Of a stretch of DNA of 34,068 nt, positions 7,938 through 16,234 are shown one piece after another (position 1 is the stretch's first letter; every line of letters begins with the position of its first letter). Origin of the DNA: Candidatus Multivorans thiocomprendens (lineage in GTDB: Bacteria > Acidobacteriota > Thermoanaerobaculia > Multivoradales > Multivoraceae); contig JAPVWO010000189.1 of NCBI GenBank assembly GCA_027493375.1, positions 1-34,068 on the forward strand. The letters are read 5' to 3'. The translations under genes were made by a program, and so were the position numbers. Below the pieces are notes generated by a model that was not told the origin of the DNA, searched no databases, and was given only the letters and a program-made list of their open reading frames with translations.

Positions 7938-9710
7938 ATGAGTCAACGAATTGGTCACTTTGAGATTCTCCGGCGCCTTGAAGCGAAGGATGAAGCGGCC
8001 TCCTACCTGGGTCGCGACACTCGGGACGGCAGTTCCGTCATCATCGACACTTGGGGAGCCGAAGCCGCCGAGGCACGGGCCCTGTTCCTGAAGCGGGCCG
8101 CCACGGTCGGACGGCTGGAACACGCCTCGATCGCCCGGATTCTCGACTTCGGAGTCGACGGCGCGACATCCTGTCGAATCGAGCAATCCCTGGGCAGCGA
8201 GACGCTGGCGAGCCGGCTCGAACACTGCGACCGACTCCCGATCCGGACGGCTCTGGGCTGGCTGGCGGAGGTCGCACGCGCGCTGGAGCATGCCCACAGC
8301 CTGGGCGCCGTCCATGGAGACGTTCACCCCGGCGCGATCACGATCCGTTCCGACGACACCGCGGCGATCCGAGGCTTCGCGAGTCCGAGACCGCGCGCGC
8401 ACGTCCGCTACAACGCCCCGGAGCTGCTGCGCGGCGAGACGATCGATGAGCCGGCCGACATCTACGCGTTCGGTGTGCTCACGCACCGGATACTGACCTT
8501 CCAGCCCGGCGGACCCCCGGCGCCCTCGCGCCGCCTGAAGTCGAAGGACCGCCGTCTCCTGCAGAAGGCGGCCAAGGCGCAGCTCCCGCCGCATGTCGCG
8601 AACTCGCTCGTCTCCGTTCTCGAGGCTTGCCTCAGGGACGACCCCGCCAAACGTGCGGCGAACTTCACTCCCATCGTCAGCGCCCTCGAAGACGCCCACC
8701 GGGAACTCGCCGCCGAGACCGCCAGCCACGAAGCGTCGTCGCGGGACGGGCCGAACGACTGGACGGCAACCGCGGTGCAGACACCGCGAGCTTCCGACTC
8801 CTCACTGATTGAAGTCGAGATCAACGGAGGCGCCGAGTCTCCGGAGAGGACCTCTCCGCCGACTCTCGACGCGGTCGCAGACGCAATCCGCCGACCGGCC
8901 CGTTCCCGCCTTCGGCGCCGCTGGCTGACCTTCGCCACGGTCGCCGGAACCGCGCTCTGGCTCGGCGGCACCTTGTGGTGGTCGAAGGGCAGCCCGGTCG
9001 CCGGCTCGGAAGCGCCGGCGGCGGCGAACGAGGCACGGCTTGAACGTCCGGCGCTCACCGCGGAAACCGAAGGCCGGGAACCTGCAGCTCGACCCGTCAG
9101 CCTGAGTACGCCGGAGGATCCGACGGCACAACCCCCGAACCCGCCTCCAGCCGTGAGCCGGGGCATCGGCCGCCTGGCCCTGGCGCCGGCCTGGGACCCG
9201 CAGATCACCGTCGCTGTTGACGGCAAGGCCCCCGTCGTCCTCGACCGCAGAAGGGTGTTCGAGGTCGAGGCCGAAGTCGACCACGTGCTCACGTTCGAAC
9301 TCGCCACTCGCGACTTCCAGATCCGGGAACAGGTCGTGACCCAGGTCGGCGTCGGCCGGCTGCTGGAGACGCCGGTGCCACTGGTTCGGCCCGGCGCGGT
9401 CAGCATCGCGGCGGCGACCGAATCGGCACGTCCCGTCTTCGTCCGCATCGGTGATGAAGCGATCGGCTGGACGCCCATCCGCGACCTGCCCGTCCCCGCG
9501 GGCACCCACGTGCTCAGCCTCCTCCGAAACCCCAGGTGGCAGCCGGACGACCGGATCGACCAGAAGATCCAGGTGAACGCCAAGCAGGAGACGACGGTCC
9601 AGTTCGACCTGGAATCCGATCCGCCGGTCCTGATCGTCAACGGTCGGAGAATCGAGTACGTTCCACCGCAACCCGAAGGGACCGCGGCCGCTACGACGCC
9701 GGCGGACTGA
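7938..9710 (+). CDS. Membrane-anchored pseudokinase with PEGA-like C-terminal region
   Basis: This 590-residue protein has a kinase-like fold at about 5-255, an acidic/proline-rich linker, one transmembrane helix at about 329-348, and a C-terminal part probably in the periplasm with a PEGA-like segment (roughly 500-570). The fold is shown by the GRD turn at 25-28, HGDVHPGAITI (126-136) at the HRD catalytic-loop position, APE (160-162) and DIYAFGVL. Catalysis is unlikely: there is no GxGxxG loop, the beta-3 lysine is missing (VIIDTW at 34-39), the loop lysine and asparagine are His130 and Ala133, and DFG is replaced by RGFA (145-148). Its relatives are Hanks-type Ser/Thr kinases common in Acidobacteriota and Myxococcota. 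It probably works as a binding or scaffold protein that links cytoplasm and periplasm. The partner is unknown and no active kinase is nearby. Confidence 0.85.
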   Translation: MSQRIGHFEILRRLEAKDEAASYLGRDTRDGSSVIIDTWGAEAAEARALFLKRAATVGRLEHASIARILDFGVDGATSCRIEQSLGSETLASRLEHCDRLPIRTALGWLAEVARALEHAHSLGAVHGDVHPGAITIRSDDTAAIRGFASPRPRAHVRYNAPELLRGETIDEPADIYAFGVLTHRILTFQPGGPPAPSRRLKSKDRRLLQKAAKAQLPPHVANSLVSVLEACLRDDPAKRAANFTPIVSALEDAHRELAAETASHEASSRDGPNDWTATAVQTPRASDSSLIEVEINGGAESPERTSPPTLDAVADAIRRPARSRLRRRWLTFATVAGTALWLGGTLWWSKGSPVAGSEAPAAANEARLERPALTAETEGREPAARPVSLSTPEDPTAQPPNPPPAVSRGIGRLALAPAWDPQITVAVDGKAPVVLDRRRVFEVEAEVDHVLTFELATRDFQIREQVVTQVGVGRLLETPVPLVRPGAVSIAAATESARPVFVRIGDEAIGWTPIRDLPVPAGTHVLSLLRNPRWQPDDRIDQKIQVNAKQETTVQFDLESDPPVLIVNGRRIEYVPPQPEGTAAATTPAD

Positions 9711-9901
9711 ACCCGCAGGACGCCTTCGCTCCAGGCCGGTTGCGAGCAGCCCGTGGTGGAAGTGCGCGTCGCACCGAGAGCGGTCAGGCGCCCGTCCAGC
9801 AAGGCGCGATGAGGAAGCACATCGGGCATGTTCGACCGAAGAGCAACGATGCTGGGCGGGATGCCTGGCCGGTCGAATGCAGCGCGACTTTCACCACGGG
9901 C

Positions 9902-9910
9902 TGCTATAGG
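9902..9910 (+). promoter_or_regulatory. Extended -10 promoter element before the glycosyltransferase operon
   Basis: The plus strand reads TGCTATAGG, 25 bases before the ATG at 9936. It resembles the other TGCTA boxes in the window but lacks the final T. The preceding gap from 9711 holds nothing else I recognise. Confidence 0.35.
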
Positions 9911-9935
9911 CTGACCACGAGGACGGCGAGAGACG

Positions 9936-10958
9936 ATGGCCGAGACGATCCAGTTGACGGCGCCGCCAGGGAGAAAGGTCCATTCCTGGGCTGAGGGACG
10001 ATCCATCGCCAGGGACGAGGAAGCGCCCCTCGACGTCAGCGTCCTCGTGCCCGTCCTCGACGAGAGTGCGACGGTCTCCGCACTGGCCGAGCGCGTGCTT
10101 GCGAACCTGGACGCCATTCATGTCCGGGCGGAACTCGTGTTCATCGACGACGGCTCGACCGACGGCACTTCCGATGCCGTTCGCCGCGAACACCAGCGCG
10201 ATCCCCGGGTGCGGCTCATCCGGTTGCGCCGGAACTTCGGCAAGGCGGCCGCCCTTTCGGCCGGCGTGGATCACTCGCGGGGCCGGATTCTCGTCACGAT
10301 GGACGGCGACCTGCAGGACGATCCCGACGAGATTCCGCGCCTGTTGCAGGCGCTCGAAGACGGTCCTCTCGACCTCGTCTCGGGCTGGAAGCGCACCCGG
10401 CGCGACCCGTGGCGCCGTCGACTGGCATCCAGGGTCTTCAACTGGGTGACGCGCACGCTTTCGAACGTCCGGCTGCACGACTTCAACTCCGGCTTCAAGG
10501 CCTACCGCCGGGAAGTCCTGGAGCAGGTCGCCGTGTACGGCGAACTCCATCGCTACATCCCCGTGCTCGCCAGCCGGCGCGGCTTCCTCGTCGGCGAGAT
10601 TCCGGTGGCGCACCATCCGCGCCGCGTCGGCCGCAGCCGGTACGGATGGGATCGCTCCTACAAGGGACCCGTGGACCTGATCACGGTCCTGTTCATCAGC
10701 CGCTTCACCCGCCGCCCGTTGCACCTCTTCGGCCCGATCGGCCTGATCAGCTTCGCCGCCGGCCTGGGCATCTGCGCCTGGCTCGCGGCGCTCTGGTTCG
10801 CCGGCGCCTCGCTCTCCAACCGGCCGTTGCTGCTGCTCGGCGTCCTGCTGATGGTCCTGGGCATCCAGATCGTCACGACGGGCCTGATCGGCGAACTGAT
10901 CACCTTCAAGAACTTTCGCCGTCCCGACAGCTACTCGGTGCGAGAGCGGGTCGGCTGA
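9936..10958 (+). CDS. GT2 family glycosyltransferase, polyprenyl-phosphate type
   Basis: This 340-residue enzyme has an N-terminal GT-A domain of family 2, with DDGSTDGT (71-78) binding the nucleotide sugar and DGDLQDDP (123-130) containing the metal-binding DXD. HDFNSGFKAYRRE (181-193) is typical of the DPM1/GtrB/ArnC subgroup. Two C-terminal transmembrane helices lie at about 266-288 and 298-320. Such enzymes transfer a sugar from a nucleotide donor to undecaprenyl phosphate on the cytoplasmic face, supplying a lipid-linked sugar for modification of surface glycans. The donor sugar is not predictable. The gene begins a three-gene run: the GT4 gene follows after six bases, and the protease gene overlaps that. 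Confidence 0.9.
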   Translation: MAETIQLTAPPGRKVHSWAEGRSIARDEEAPLDVSVLVPVLDESATVSALAERVLANLDAIHVRAELVFIDDGSTDGTSDAVRREHQRDPRVRLIRLRRNFGKAAALSAGVDHSRGRILVTMDGDLQDDPDEIPRLLQALEDGPLDLVSGWKRTRRDPWRRRLASRVFNWVTRTLSNVRLHDFNSGFKAYRREVLEQVAVYGELHRYIPVLASRRGFLVGEIPVAHHPRRVGRSRYGWDRSYKGPVDLITVLFISRFTRRPLHLFGPIGLISFAAGLGICAWLAALWFAGASLSNRPLLLLGVLLMVLGIQIVTTGLIGELITFKNFRRPDSYSVRERVG

Positions 10959-10964
10959 ACCCGG

Positions 10965-12245
10965 TTGCCCGGCTGCAGGAGCGCGGACCTGCGCATCCTC
11001 TTCCTCACCCAGACCTACCCTCGTTGGCCCGGCGACACGGCCGGACCGTTCATCCGCGAGCTGGCCCGCGGGTTGGTCCGCACCGGCGACGAGGTCACGG
11101 TTCTCGTTCCGCGCGCGGCACAGGTGCGCCGCGCCTGGAACGACGACGGCGTCGATGTCCGCTCCTTCGCCTACGCCCCCCGCCCATTGGAGGTCCTTGG
11201 CTACGGCCGCAGTCTGGCCGCGGACGAGCATGTGCGGCCGGGCGCCGCGCTCGCCGCTCCGCTGTACCTGCTAGCGGCGGCAAAGGCCGTCGCCCGGCAC
11301 CTCCGGCGCGACCGCTACGACCTGCTCCACGCTCACTGGGTCGCGCCGAACGGGCTGGTAGCCCTCTGGCCGGGCGTACACGGACGAGCGACGCTGATCG
11401 CCGCCGGGCTTCACGGCAGCGACGTTTTTCTGGCCGAGAAGGCGGTCGCTCGCCCGGCCATCCGTCGGGCCCTGTCGCGTTGCGGCCTTCTCACCGGATG
11501 CTCGCCCGAACTCGTCGAGAGAGTCCAGCGGATCGGCTACCAGGGCAAACCGTCCCGCGTCATCCCCTACGGCGTCGACACCGACACGTTCTGCCCGGCT
11601 GCGGAGCTGCCGGGCGATCTCGCCGAAGAACCCTGGCGCAAACTCCTGGTAATTCCAGGAGACGCCACCGTCCTGCTCGGCGTCGGCCGCCTGGCGACGA
11701 AGAAGGGCTTCCAGGTGCTGATCGACGTTCTGCCCCGGCTGCTCTCCGACTTCAGCGACCTGCACGCGATCATCGCCGGCGACGGCGATCAGATGGCGGA
11801 CTTCCGAGGCGCAGTCAACGGCTGGAGGCCCGATCACGCGGGTCGGGTCCATCTTCCCGGCGCTGTCGCCCACGACGATCTGCCCGGCCTCTACCGCTGC
11901 GCGGACCTGTTCGTCCTCCCCGCCGTTCACGATCCGCAGGGCAACGTCGACGGCCTGCCCAACGTGATCCTGGAAGCCCTGGCAAGCGGGCTGCCGGTGG
12001 TCGCGACGACGGTTTCCGGCATCCCTCTCGCGGTGGAGTCGGGAGCGCAGGGAATCCTCGTTCCGGAGCAGGATCGCCCCGCTCTGAGGGAGGCGCTCTC
12101 AGGTCTCCTGGCCAACCCGGAACAGCGGCGCCTGATGGGCGCCCGTGCCCGCGCCCGCGCCGTCGCCCAACTGACCTGGGACATCGTGGCGGGAAAGTAC
12201 CGGCAGGCCTACGTCGACGCTCTGGAGGATGGCGCCCGGCGATGA
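10965..12245 (+). CDS. GT4 family glycosyltransferase
   Basis: This 426-residue enzyme has two Rossmann domains in the GT-B fold. The N-terminal part begins LRILFLTQTYPRWPGDTAGPFIREL (9-33), typical of family-4 transferases acting on lipid- or polysaccharide-linked acceptors. The C-terminal donor domain has GRLATKKG (241-248) and a D-x7-E variant of the EX7E motif at 329-337, followed by ALASGLPVVATTVSG. Donor and acceptor are unknown; the neighbouring GT2 gene suggests a shared role in a surface glycan. No ATG precedes the conserved N-terminus, so I take the TTG at 10965, seven bases after the previous stop codon. Translation may depend on coupling to the GT2 gene. Confidence 0.88.
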   Translation: MPGCRSADLRILFLTQTYPRWPGDTAGPFIRELARGLVRTGDEVTVLVPRAAQVRRAWNDDGVDVRSFAYAPRPLEVLGYGRSLAADEHVRPGAALAAPLYLLAAAKAVARHLRRDRYDLLHAHWVAPNGLVALWPGVHGRATLIAAGLHGSDVFLAEKAVARPAIRRALSRCGLLTGCSPELVERVQRIGYQGKPSRVIPYGVDTDTFCPAAELPGDLAEEPWRKLLVIPGDATVLLGVGRLATKKGFQVLIDVLPRLLSDFSDLHAIIAGDGDQMADFRGAVNGWRPDHAGRVHLPGAVAHDDLPGLYRCADLFVLPAVHDPQGNVDGLPNVILEALASGLPVVATTVSGIPLAVESGAQGILVPEQDRPALREALSGLLANPEQRRLMGARARARAVAQLTWDIVAGKYRQAYVDALEDGARR

Positions 12246-12982
12246 ACCGGCCCGGCGAGCACGAACCGATCGAGCCGCGACGTCGAGGGCTCTGGTGGAC
12301 GACCCTGACCGCCGCGATGACGCTGCCCACAATCGCCTCGCTCGCCTACTTCGTCCGGCTCGAGGGCACCGCCTGGGTCGCCCCCGTCTACCTCGGCGCC
12401 AAGGCGCTCCAGTTCGCCGGACCCCTGGCCGTCCTGGGCGTGCTGCTGGCCGCCGCCTTCGGTCCCTCGAGGCCGGGCCGATCGGTCGCCCTCGGGCTGG
12501 GCACCGGCATCGCGGGGGCCGGCTTCACCTGGCTGGCCTATGCCTTTCTGTTTCGCGGCGGGGAGATGGCCGCGACGGCCGCCGAAGCGATCACGGTCAA
12601 GCTGGCCGACTTCCATCTCGACACGCTGGAGCGCTACATCGTCGCGGCGCTCCTGATCAGCTTCGTCCACTCCTGGCTCGAGGAGGTCTACTGGCGAGCC
12701 TTCGTCTACGGGAGGCTCCGCCGCCTGACTTCCTCCAGGTGGTCGCACGTGGTGGCAGCCATCGGCTTCGCCGCTCACCACGTGGTCGTCATCGGCGTCT
12801 ACCTTGGCGACACCTCGATCCTGGTCCTGGCCCTCATGTCGCTTCCGGTCGTCCTAGGAGGCGTCCTCTGGTCGCTGCTCTACCGCGCCACGGGCAACCG
12901 CCTGCTGGCCCCCTGGCTCAGCCACGTCTGCCTCGACCTCGCGATCATGGCCGGGGGCTATGAGTTGATCTTCGCCGGTTGA
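12242..12982 (+). CDS. CPBP family intramembrane metalloprotease
   Basis: This 246-residue protein has six to eight hydrophobic helices and the CPBP (CAAX protease/Abi) signature. The motifs are EEVYWR (147-152, the EExxxR motif), FAAHH (176-180, FxxxH) and HVCLD (228-232, HxxxD/N), so the glutamate and histidine metal ligands are present. Bacterial members cleave within membranes or act in peptide self-immunity and protein sorting. No bacteriocin-like gene is seen next to it. Its ATG overlaps the stop of the GT4 gene as ATGA (12242-12245). Its last 25 bases overlap the end of the convergent cysteine-synthase-like gene. Confidence 0.88.
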   Translation: MNRPGEHEPIEPRRRGLWWTTLTAAMTLPTIASLAYFVRLEGTAWVAPVYLGAKALQFAGPLAVLGVLLAAAFGPSRPGRSVALGLGTGIAGAGFTWLAYAFLFRGGEMAATAAEAITVKLADFHLDTLERYIVAALLISFVHSWLEEVYWRAFVYGRLRRLTSSRWSHVVAAIGFAAHHVVVIGVYLGDTSILVLALMSLPVVLGGVLWSLLYRATGNRLLAPWLSHVCLDLAIMAGGYELIFAG

Positions 12983-14031
12983 AGCCCGAGCTCTTCGCGC
13001 CCGACGGGCAGCCCCTGTTCGCGCAGCCAGTCGTCGTTGTAGATCGTGCTCAGATAGCGGGTCCCCGAATCGGGAAACAGCGTCACGACCCGGGCGCCCG
13101 GCCGCAGGTCCGGCAGCATCTGCCGCACACCCCAGAGCGCCGCGCCGCTTGAACCACCCACGAGCATCGCCTCGTGCCGGGCCAGTTCGCGGGTCGCAAG
13201 GAACGCCTCGGCGTCGCTGACCTGGAGCATCCGGTCGAAGACCTCGAACTCCGGACAGTCGATGATCTCTTCATCGCCCAGTCCCTCGAGCAGGTAGCGG
13301 CCCTCGGGCGCGGACGCGTCGGGGGCTCCGGAGAGAGCCGCGAAGTGGCGGCTGAACACGGACCCTTCGACATCGACCGCCACGACCTGGATGGCCGGAT
13401 CCCTCTCTTTCAGGAATCGGCCCACCCCTGAAACCGTGCCGCCGGTGCCGATGCCGCCGACGAAGACGTCGATCCGGCCCTCCATCTGATCCCAGATCTC
13501 CGGAGCCGTCGTCTCGTAGTGGCACTCGTTGTTGTCCCGGTTGTTGTGCTGGTCCGGAAAGAAGGCTCCCGGCTCGGCCGCCATCAGGCTTCGGGCCTTC
13601 CGGTTGTACGACTCCGGGTGCCCGGGGTCCAGACCGCCGTCGACCAGGACGAGCTCGACCCCCAGAGCACGCAGGCAATCGAGCTTCTCGCGACTGGTCT
13701 GGCGACGGACGACCGCGCGGCAGCGCAGTCCACGGGTCGTGGCCATCATGGCCAGGCCCATCGCCGTGTTGCCGGACGACGCCTCGATCACCAGCCCACC
13801 GGGTTTGAGCACGCCGGACGCGAGTGCACGATCGACGAGATAGCGCGCGACCCGGTCCTTGACACTGCCCATCGGGTTGAGGAACTCGAGCTTCGCGAAC
13901 ACCTCGACGCCGGCCCCGGCATCGCTCAGGGAACGCCGGAGACGCACCATCGGCGTACCGCCGATGGCCTGGCAGACATCCTCGCAGACGCCCCGGGGAG
14001 CCGCTTCTGATTCGTTGACCGCCGCCTTCAA
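12958..14031 (-). CDS. Cysteine synthase / cystathionine beta-synthase-type PLP enzyme
   Basis: This 357-residue fold-type II PLP enzyme has the lysine K58 in NPMGSVKDRVA, the substrate loop EASSGNTAMGLA and the phosphate loop GGIGTGGTVSGVG. FPDQHNNRDNNECHYETTAPEIW resembles both O-acetylserine sulfhydrylases and the catalytic core of cystathionine beta-synthase. No CBS regulatory pair follows, so the product is probably cysteine or cystathionine. It acts in the cytoplasm. The conserved N-terminus has no ATG, so I use the TTG at 14031, 11 bases after the uracil-DNA glycosylase stop. It is the last gene of the long minus-strand run and overlaps the convergent CPBP protease gene by 25 bases. 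Confidence 0.88.
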   Translation of the reverse strand: MKAAVNESEAAPRGVCEDVCQAIGGTPMVRLRRSLSDAGAGVEVFAKLEFLNPMGSVKDRVARYLVDRALASGVLKPGGLVIEASSGNTAMGLAMMATTRGLRCRAVVRRQTSREKLDCLRALGVELVLVDGGLDPGHPESYNRKARSLMAAEPGAFFPDQHNNRDNNECHYETTAPEIWDQMEGRIDVFVGGIGTGGTVSGVGRFLKERDPAIQVVAVDVEGSVFSRHFAALSGAPDASAPEGRYLLEGLGDEEIIDCPEFEVFDRMLQVSDAEAFLATRELARHEAMLVGGSSGAALWGVRQMLPDLRPGARVVTLFPDSGTRYLSTIYNDDWLREQGLPVGREELGLQPAKINS

Positions 14032-14042
14032 GGTAGCGAAGA

Positions 14043-14720
14043 CTACTCCTCCCCGTCGGCGCCGAGCAGCCGATCGCGAACGATCTGCATGTCCTCCCAG
14101 GTGGCCCGTTTGTACGAAGGATCTCGAAGCAGGAAAGCCGGGTGATAGGTGACCCGGACCGGCACGCCTCCAGCTTCGTGCCAGGTCCCCCGCAGGCGCC
14201 CCAGCGAGGTCTTCGTCCCCAGCAGAAGCTGCGCCGCTACCCGCCCCAGGGCGACGATCACGCGGGGGGCGATGAGCTCGATCTGGCGATCGAGAAAGGA
14301 ACGGCAGGCCGCCGTTTCGTCAGGCTGCGGATCCCGGTTGTTCGGGGGTCTGCACTTCACGACGTTCGTGATGTAGACGTCCTCGCGCCGCAGGTCGATG
14401 GCCTGGACGATCTTCGTCAAGAGCTGGCCCGCCGGCCCCACGAACGGCAGGCCCTGCCGGTCCTCCTGCGCGCCCGGGCCCTCGCCCACGAACATCAGAT
14501 CCGCCTCACCGTCGCCATCGCCGAAAACGACCGTACTCCGCGTCCTGCACAGGCCGCAGGCCGTGCAGCCACGGGCCTCCTCGGCGACCGCCAGCAGGCG
14601 CTCCAGACGTCCCCCGGTCCCCGCTGGCTCCGACGACGGCGCCGGCGGATAGGCGTCCGTGAAGCCCAGATCCCGCAGCAGACCGATCTCCCGTGGAATC
14701 GGCAGGCGGTTCCGGTTCAT
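14043..14720 (-). CDS. Family 4 uracil-DNA glycosylase with a [4Fe-4S] cluster
   Basis: This 225-residue enzyme removes uracil from DNA, beginning base-excision repair of deaminated cytosine. The family-4 signatures are GEGPGAQED (79-87), the Phe-containing LPFVGPAGQLL that follows, and HPAFLLR (193-199). Cysteines at 52, 55, 58, 123 and 139 (CTACGLC, then CRPPNNRD to AACR) fit the iron-sulfur cluster of this family. The 40-residue N-terminal extension is not conserved as far as I can tell. The ATG overlaps the coaBC stop as ATGA (14717-14720), implying translational coupling. Confidence 0.93.
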   Translation of the reverse strand: MNRNRLPIPREIGLLRDLGFTDAYPPAPSSEPAGTGGRLERLLAVAEEARGCTACGLCRTRSTVVFGDGDGEADLMFVGEGPGAQEDRQGLPFVGPAGQLLTKIVQAIDLRREDVYITNVVKCRPPNNRDPQPDETAACRSFLDRQIELIAPRVIVALGRVAAQLLLGTKTSLGRLRGTWHEAGGVPVRVTYHPAFLLRDPSYKRATWEDMQIVRDRLLGADGEE

Positions 14721-15949
14721 GTCGCCTCTGCTGCAAACAGCTCCAGCAGCCGTCCCGCCAGTTCATCCTTGGACTGCTTCGGGAACCGCTCGACTTCCCC
14801 TTTCGCACCAAAGGCCACGACTTCGTTGTCGGCGGACTCGAAACCGATGTCCGGGCGGGACACGTCGTTGGCGACGATCCAGTGCGCCCCCTTGGCCTTC
14901 AGCTTGTCCTGAGCCGAGCGCTCCAGGTGTTCGGTCTCCGCGGCGAAACCGACGCGCAGCGCCCGCGACGCCGCGGCCGCCAGACCGGCCAGCAGGTCCG
15001 GATTCTGTGCGAGCTCCAGCACCACGCCGTCTCCGCCCGACTTCTTCAACTTCTGCTCGGCACGCTCGCGGGGCCGGTAGTCGGCGACGGCGGCCGCCAT
15101 GACCACAAGGTCCGCGTCGCGCGCGGCCTCGTGGAGCGCCGTCTCCATCTCGGCGGCCGAGACGACGTCGACGCGTTCCACGCCTGCGGGCGTCTCGAGC
15201 TTCACGGGACCGGCGATCAGCCTGACCCGGGCGCCGCGGATCGCCGCCTGGCGCGCCAGCGCGAACCCCATGCGGCCGCTCGATCGATTGCCCAGGAAGC
15301 GCACCGGGTCGATCGCCTCGTAGGTCGGCCCGGCGGTGATGACGACTTTCCAGCCGGCGAGCGGGCCCTTGAACGCGTCGTCTCCCGCCTCGGGCAGGTC
15401 AAGAACCCGGCACACGACGTCGACGATCGCCTCCGGCTCGGCCATGCGGCCCCAGCCCCGCTCACCTGAAGCCAGCGCGCCCTCGACCGGACCGACCACC
15501 TCCACGCCGCGGTCGAGCAGGGTCGCGACGCGGGCTTCGACCGCCGCCTTCCGCCACATGGAGTCATGCATGGCCGGAGCGACCACCACCGGTCCTTCGA
15601 ACATCAGCGCGGTCGTGCTCAGGAAGTCGTCCGCCAGGCCCAGGGCCAGCCGAGCCAGCGTGTTCGCGGTCGCCGGTGCGACGCACAGCAGGTCGGCCCA
15701 CTGCGCGGCTTCGACGTGCAGCTCCGCGCCGCCGCTGCCGCCGTCGCGCGCCAGGTACTCCTGGCCGTAGACCCGGTCGCCGCTCAACACCTCGAGCGTC
15801 AGGGGAGAGACGAAGCTCTCTGCGGCCAGGGTGGGCGCACACCGCACTTCGAGGCCGCGTTCCCGCAGCCGGCGAACCAGGTAAGCCCCCTTGTAGGCGG
15901 CAATACCGCCTGTGATCCCGAGGAGGACTCTGGCCGCCCGTTCAGGCAC
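14717..15949 (-). CDS. coaBC: CoaBC, bifunctional phosphopantothenoylcysteine decarboxylase/synthetase
   Basis: This 410-residue bifunctional enzyme makes 4'-phosphopantetheine for coenzyme A. The N-terminal FMN-dependent CoaC domain (about 1-185) has GITGGIAAYKG, the catalytic His78 and APATANT. The C-terminal CoaB domain (about 195-405) has AGPTYEAIDPVRFLGNRSSG (206-225) and VADYRP. Two CoaC positions differ from the E. coli pattern. PAMNxxMW reads PAMHDSMW, with His128 in place of Asn, and the flap cysteine before the GRM motif is Ser161 (ALASGERGWGRM). I recall comparable variants in actinobacterial CoaBC, so this is probably a variant class and not an inactive enzyme. The gene lies between rpoZ and the uracil-DNA glycosylase gene. 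Confidence 0.94.
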   Translation of the reverse strand: MPERAARVLLGITGGIAAYKGAYLVRRLRERGLEVRCAPTLAAESFVSPLTLEVLSGDRVYGQEYLARDGGSGGAELHVEAAQWADLLCVAPATANTLARLALGLADDFLSTTALMFEGPVVVAPAMHDSMWRKAAVEARVATLLDRGVEVVGPVEGALASGERGWGRMAEPEAIVDVVCRVLDLPEAGDDAFKGPLAGWKVVITAGPTYEAIDPVRFLGNRSSGRMGFALARQAAIRGARVRLIAGPVKLETPAGVERVDVVSAAEMETALHEAARDADLVVMAAAVADYRPRERAEQKLKKSGGDGVVLELAQNPDLLAGLAAAASRALRVGFAAETEHLERSAQDKLKAKGAHWIVANDVSRPDIGFESADNEVVAFGAKGEVERFPKQSKDELAGRLLELFAAEAT

Positions 15950-15961
15950 GCGGTACCGCCC

Positions 15962-16234
15962 CTAGTTGACGGTACTGGGGGGACTCAGACCGGCGTTCTC
16001 CGCGTCCGTTCCGTCCTCGTCGGCGCCGTCCGCATCGGAGGATTCGGGCGCCTCGCCGTAGTCCCAGTCGACGAGTTCGTTCGCGATCTCCTTCATCGCA
16101 TGCCGGGCGAACTTCGGGCTTTCCCGCTGCATCCGCTCCGGAGCCCCCCGGATCAGTTGCTCGGCTCGCCGCGCGGCCAGGAGCACGTACCGGAACTTGC
16201 TGTCGATCTTCTCAGGAATACGTTCCATGTGCAT
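15962..16234 (-). CDS. rpoZ: RNA polymerase omega subunit
   Basis: This 90-residue protein is the omega subunit, which helps fold and assemble the beta-prime subunit of RNA polymerase. The conserved core is IDSKFRYVLLAARRAEQLIRGA (10-31) and the helix with KFARHAMKEIANELV; the last 30 residues are an acidic, low-complexity tail. The start is at 16234 or at a second ATG at 16228 (MHMERIP). Both lie inside the 3' end of gmk, an overlap of 23 or 17 bases, with no obvious Shine-Dalgarno, so coupling to gmk is likely. The gmk-rpoZ-coaBC order is common in bacteria and supports the call. Confidence 0.9.
   Translation of the reverse strand: MHMERIPEKIDSKFRYVLLAARRAEQLIRGAPERMQRESPKFARHAMKEIANELVDWDYGEAPESSDADGADEDGTDAENAGLSPPSTVN

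Noticed and set aside
10409..12241. Long upstream extension of the CPBP protease frame
   Set aside because: It overlaps the whole GT4 gene in another frame and is low-complexity Arg/Pro sequence. The protease homology begins at the ATG at 12242.
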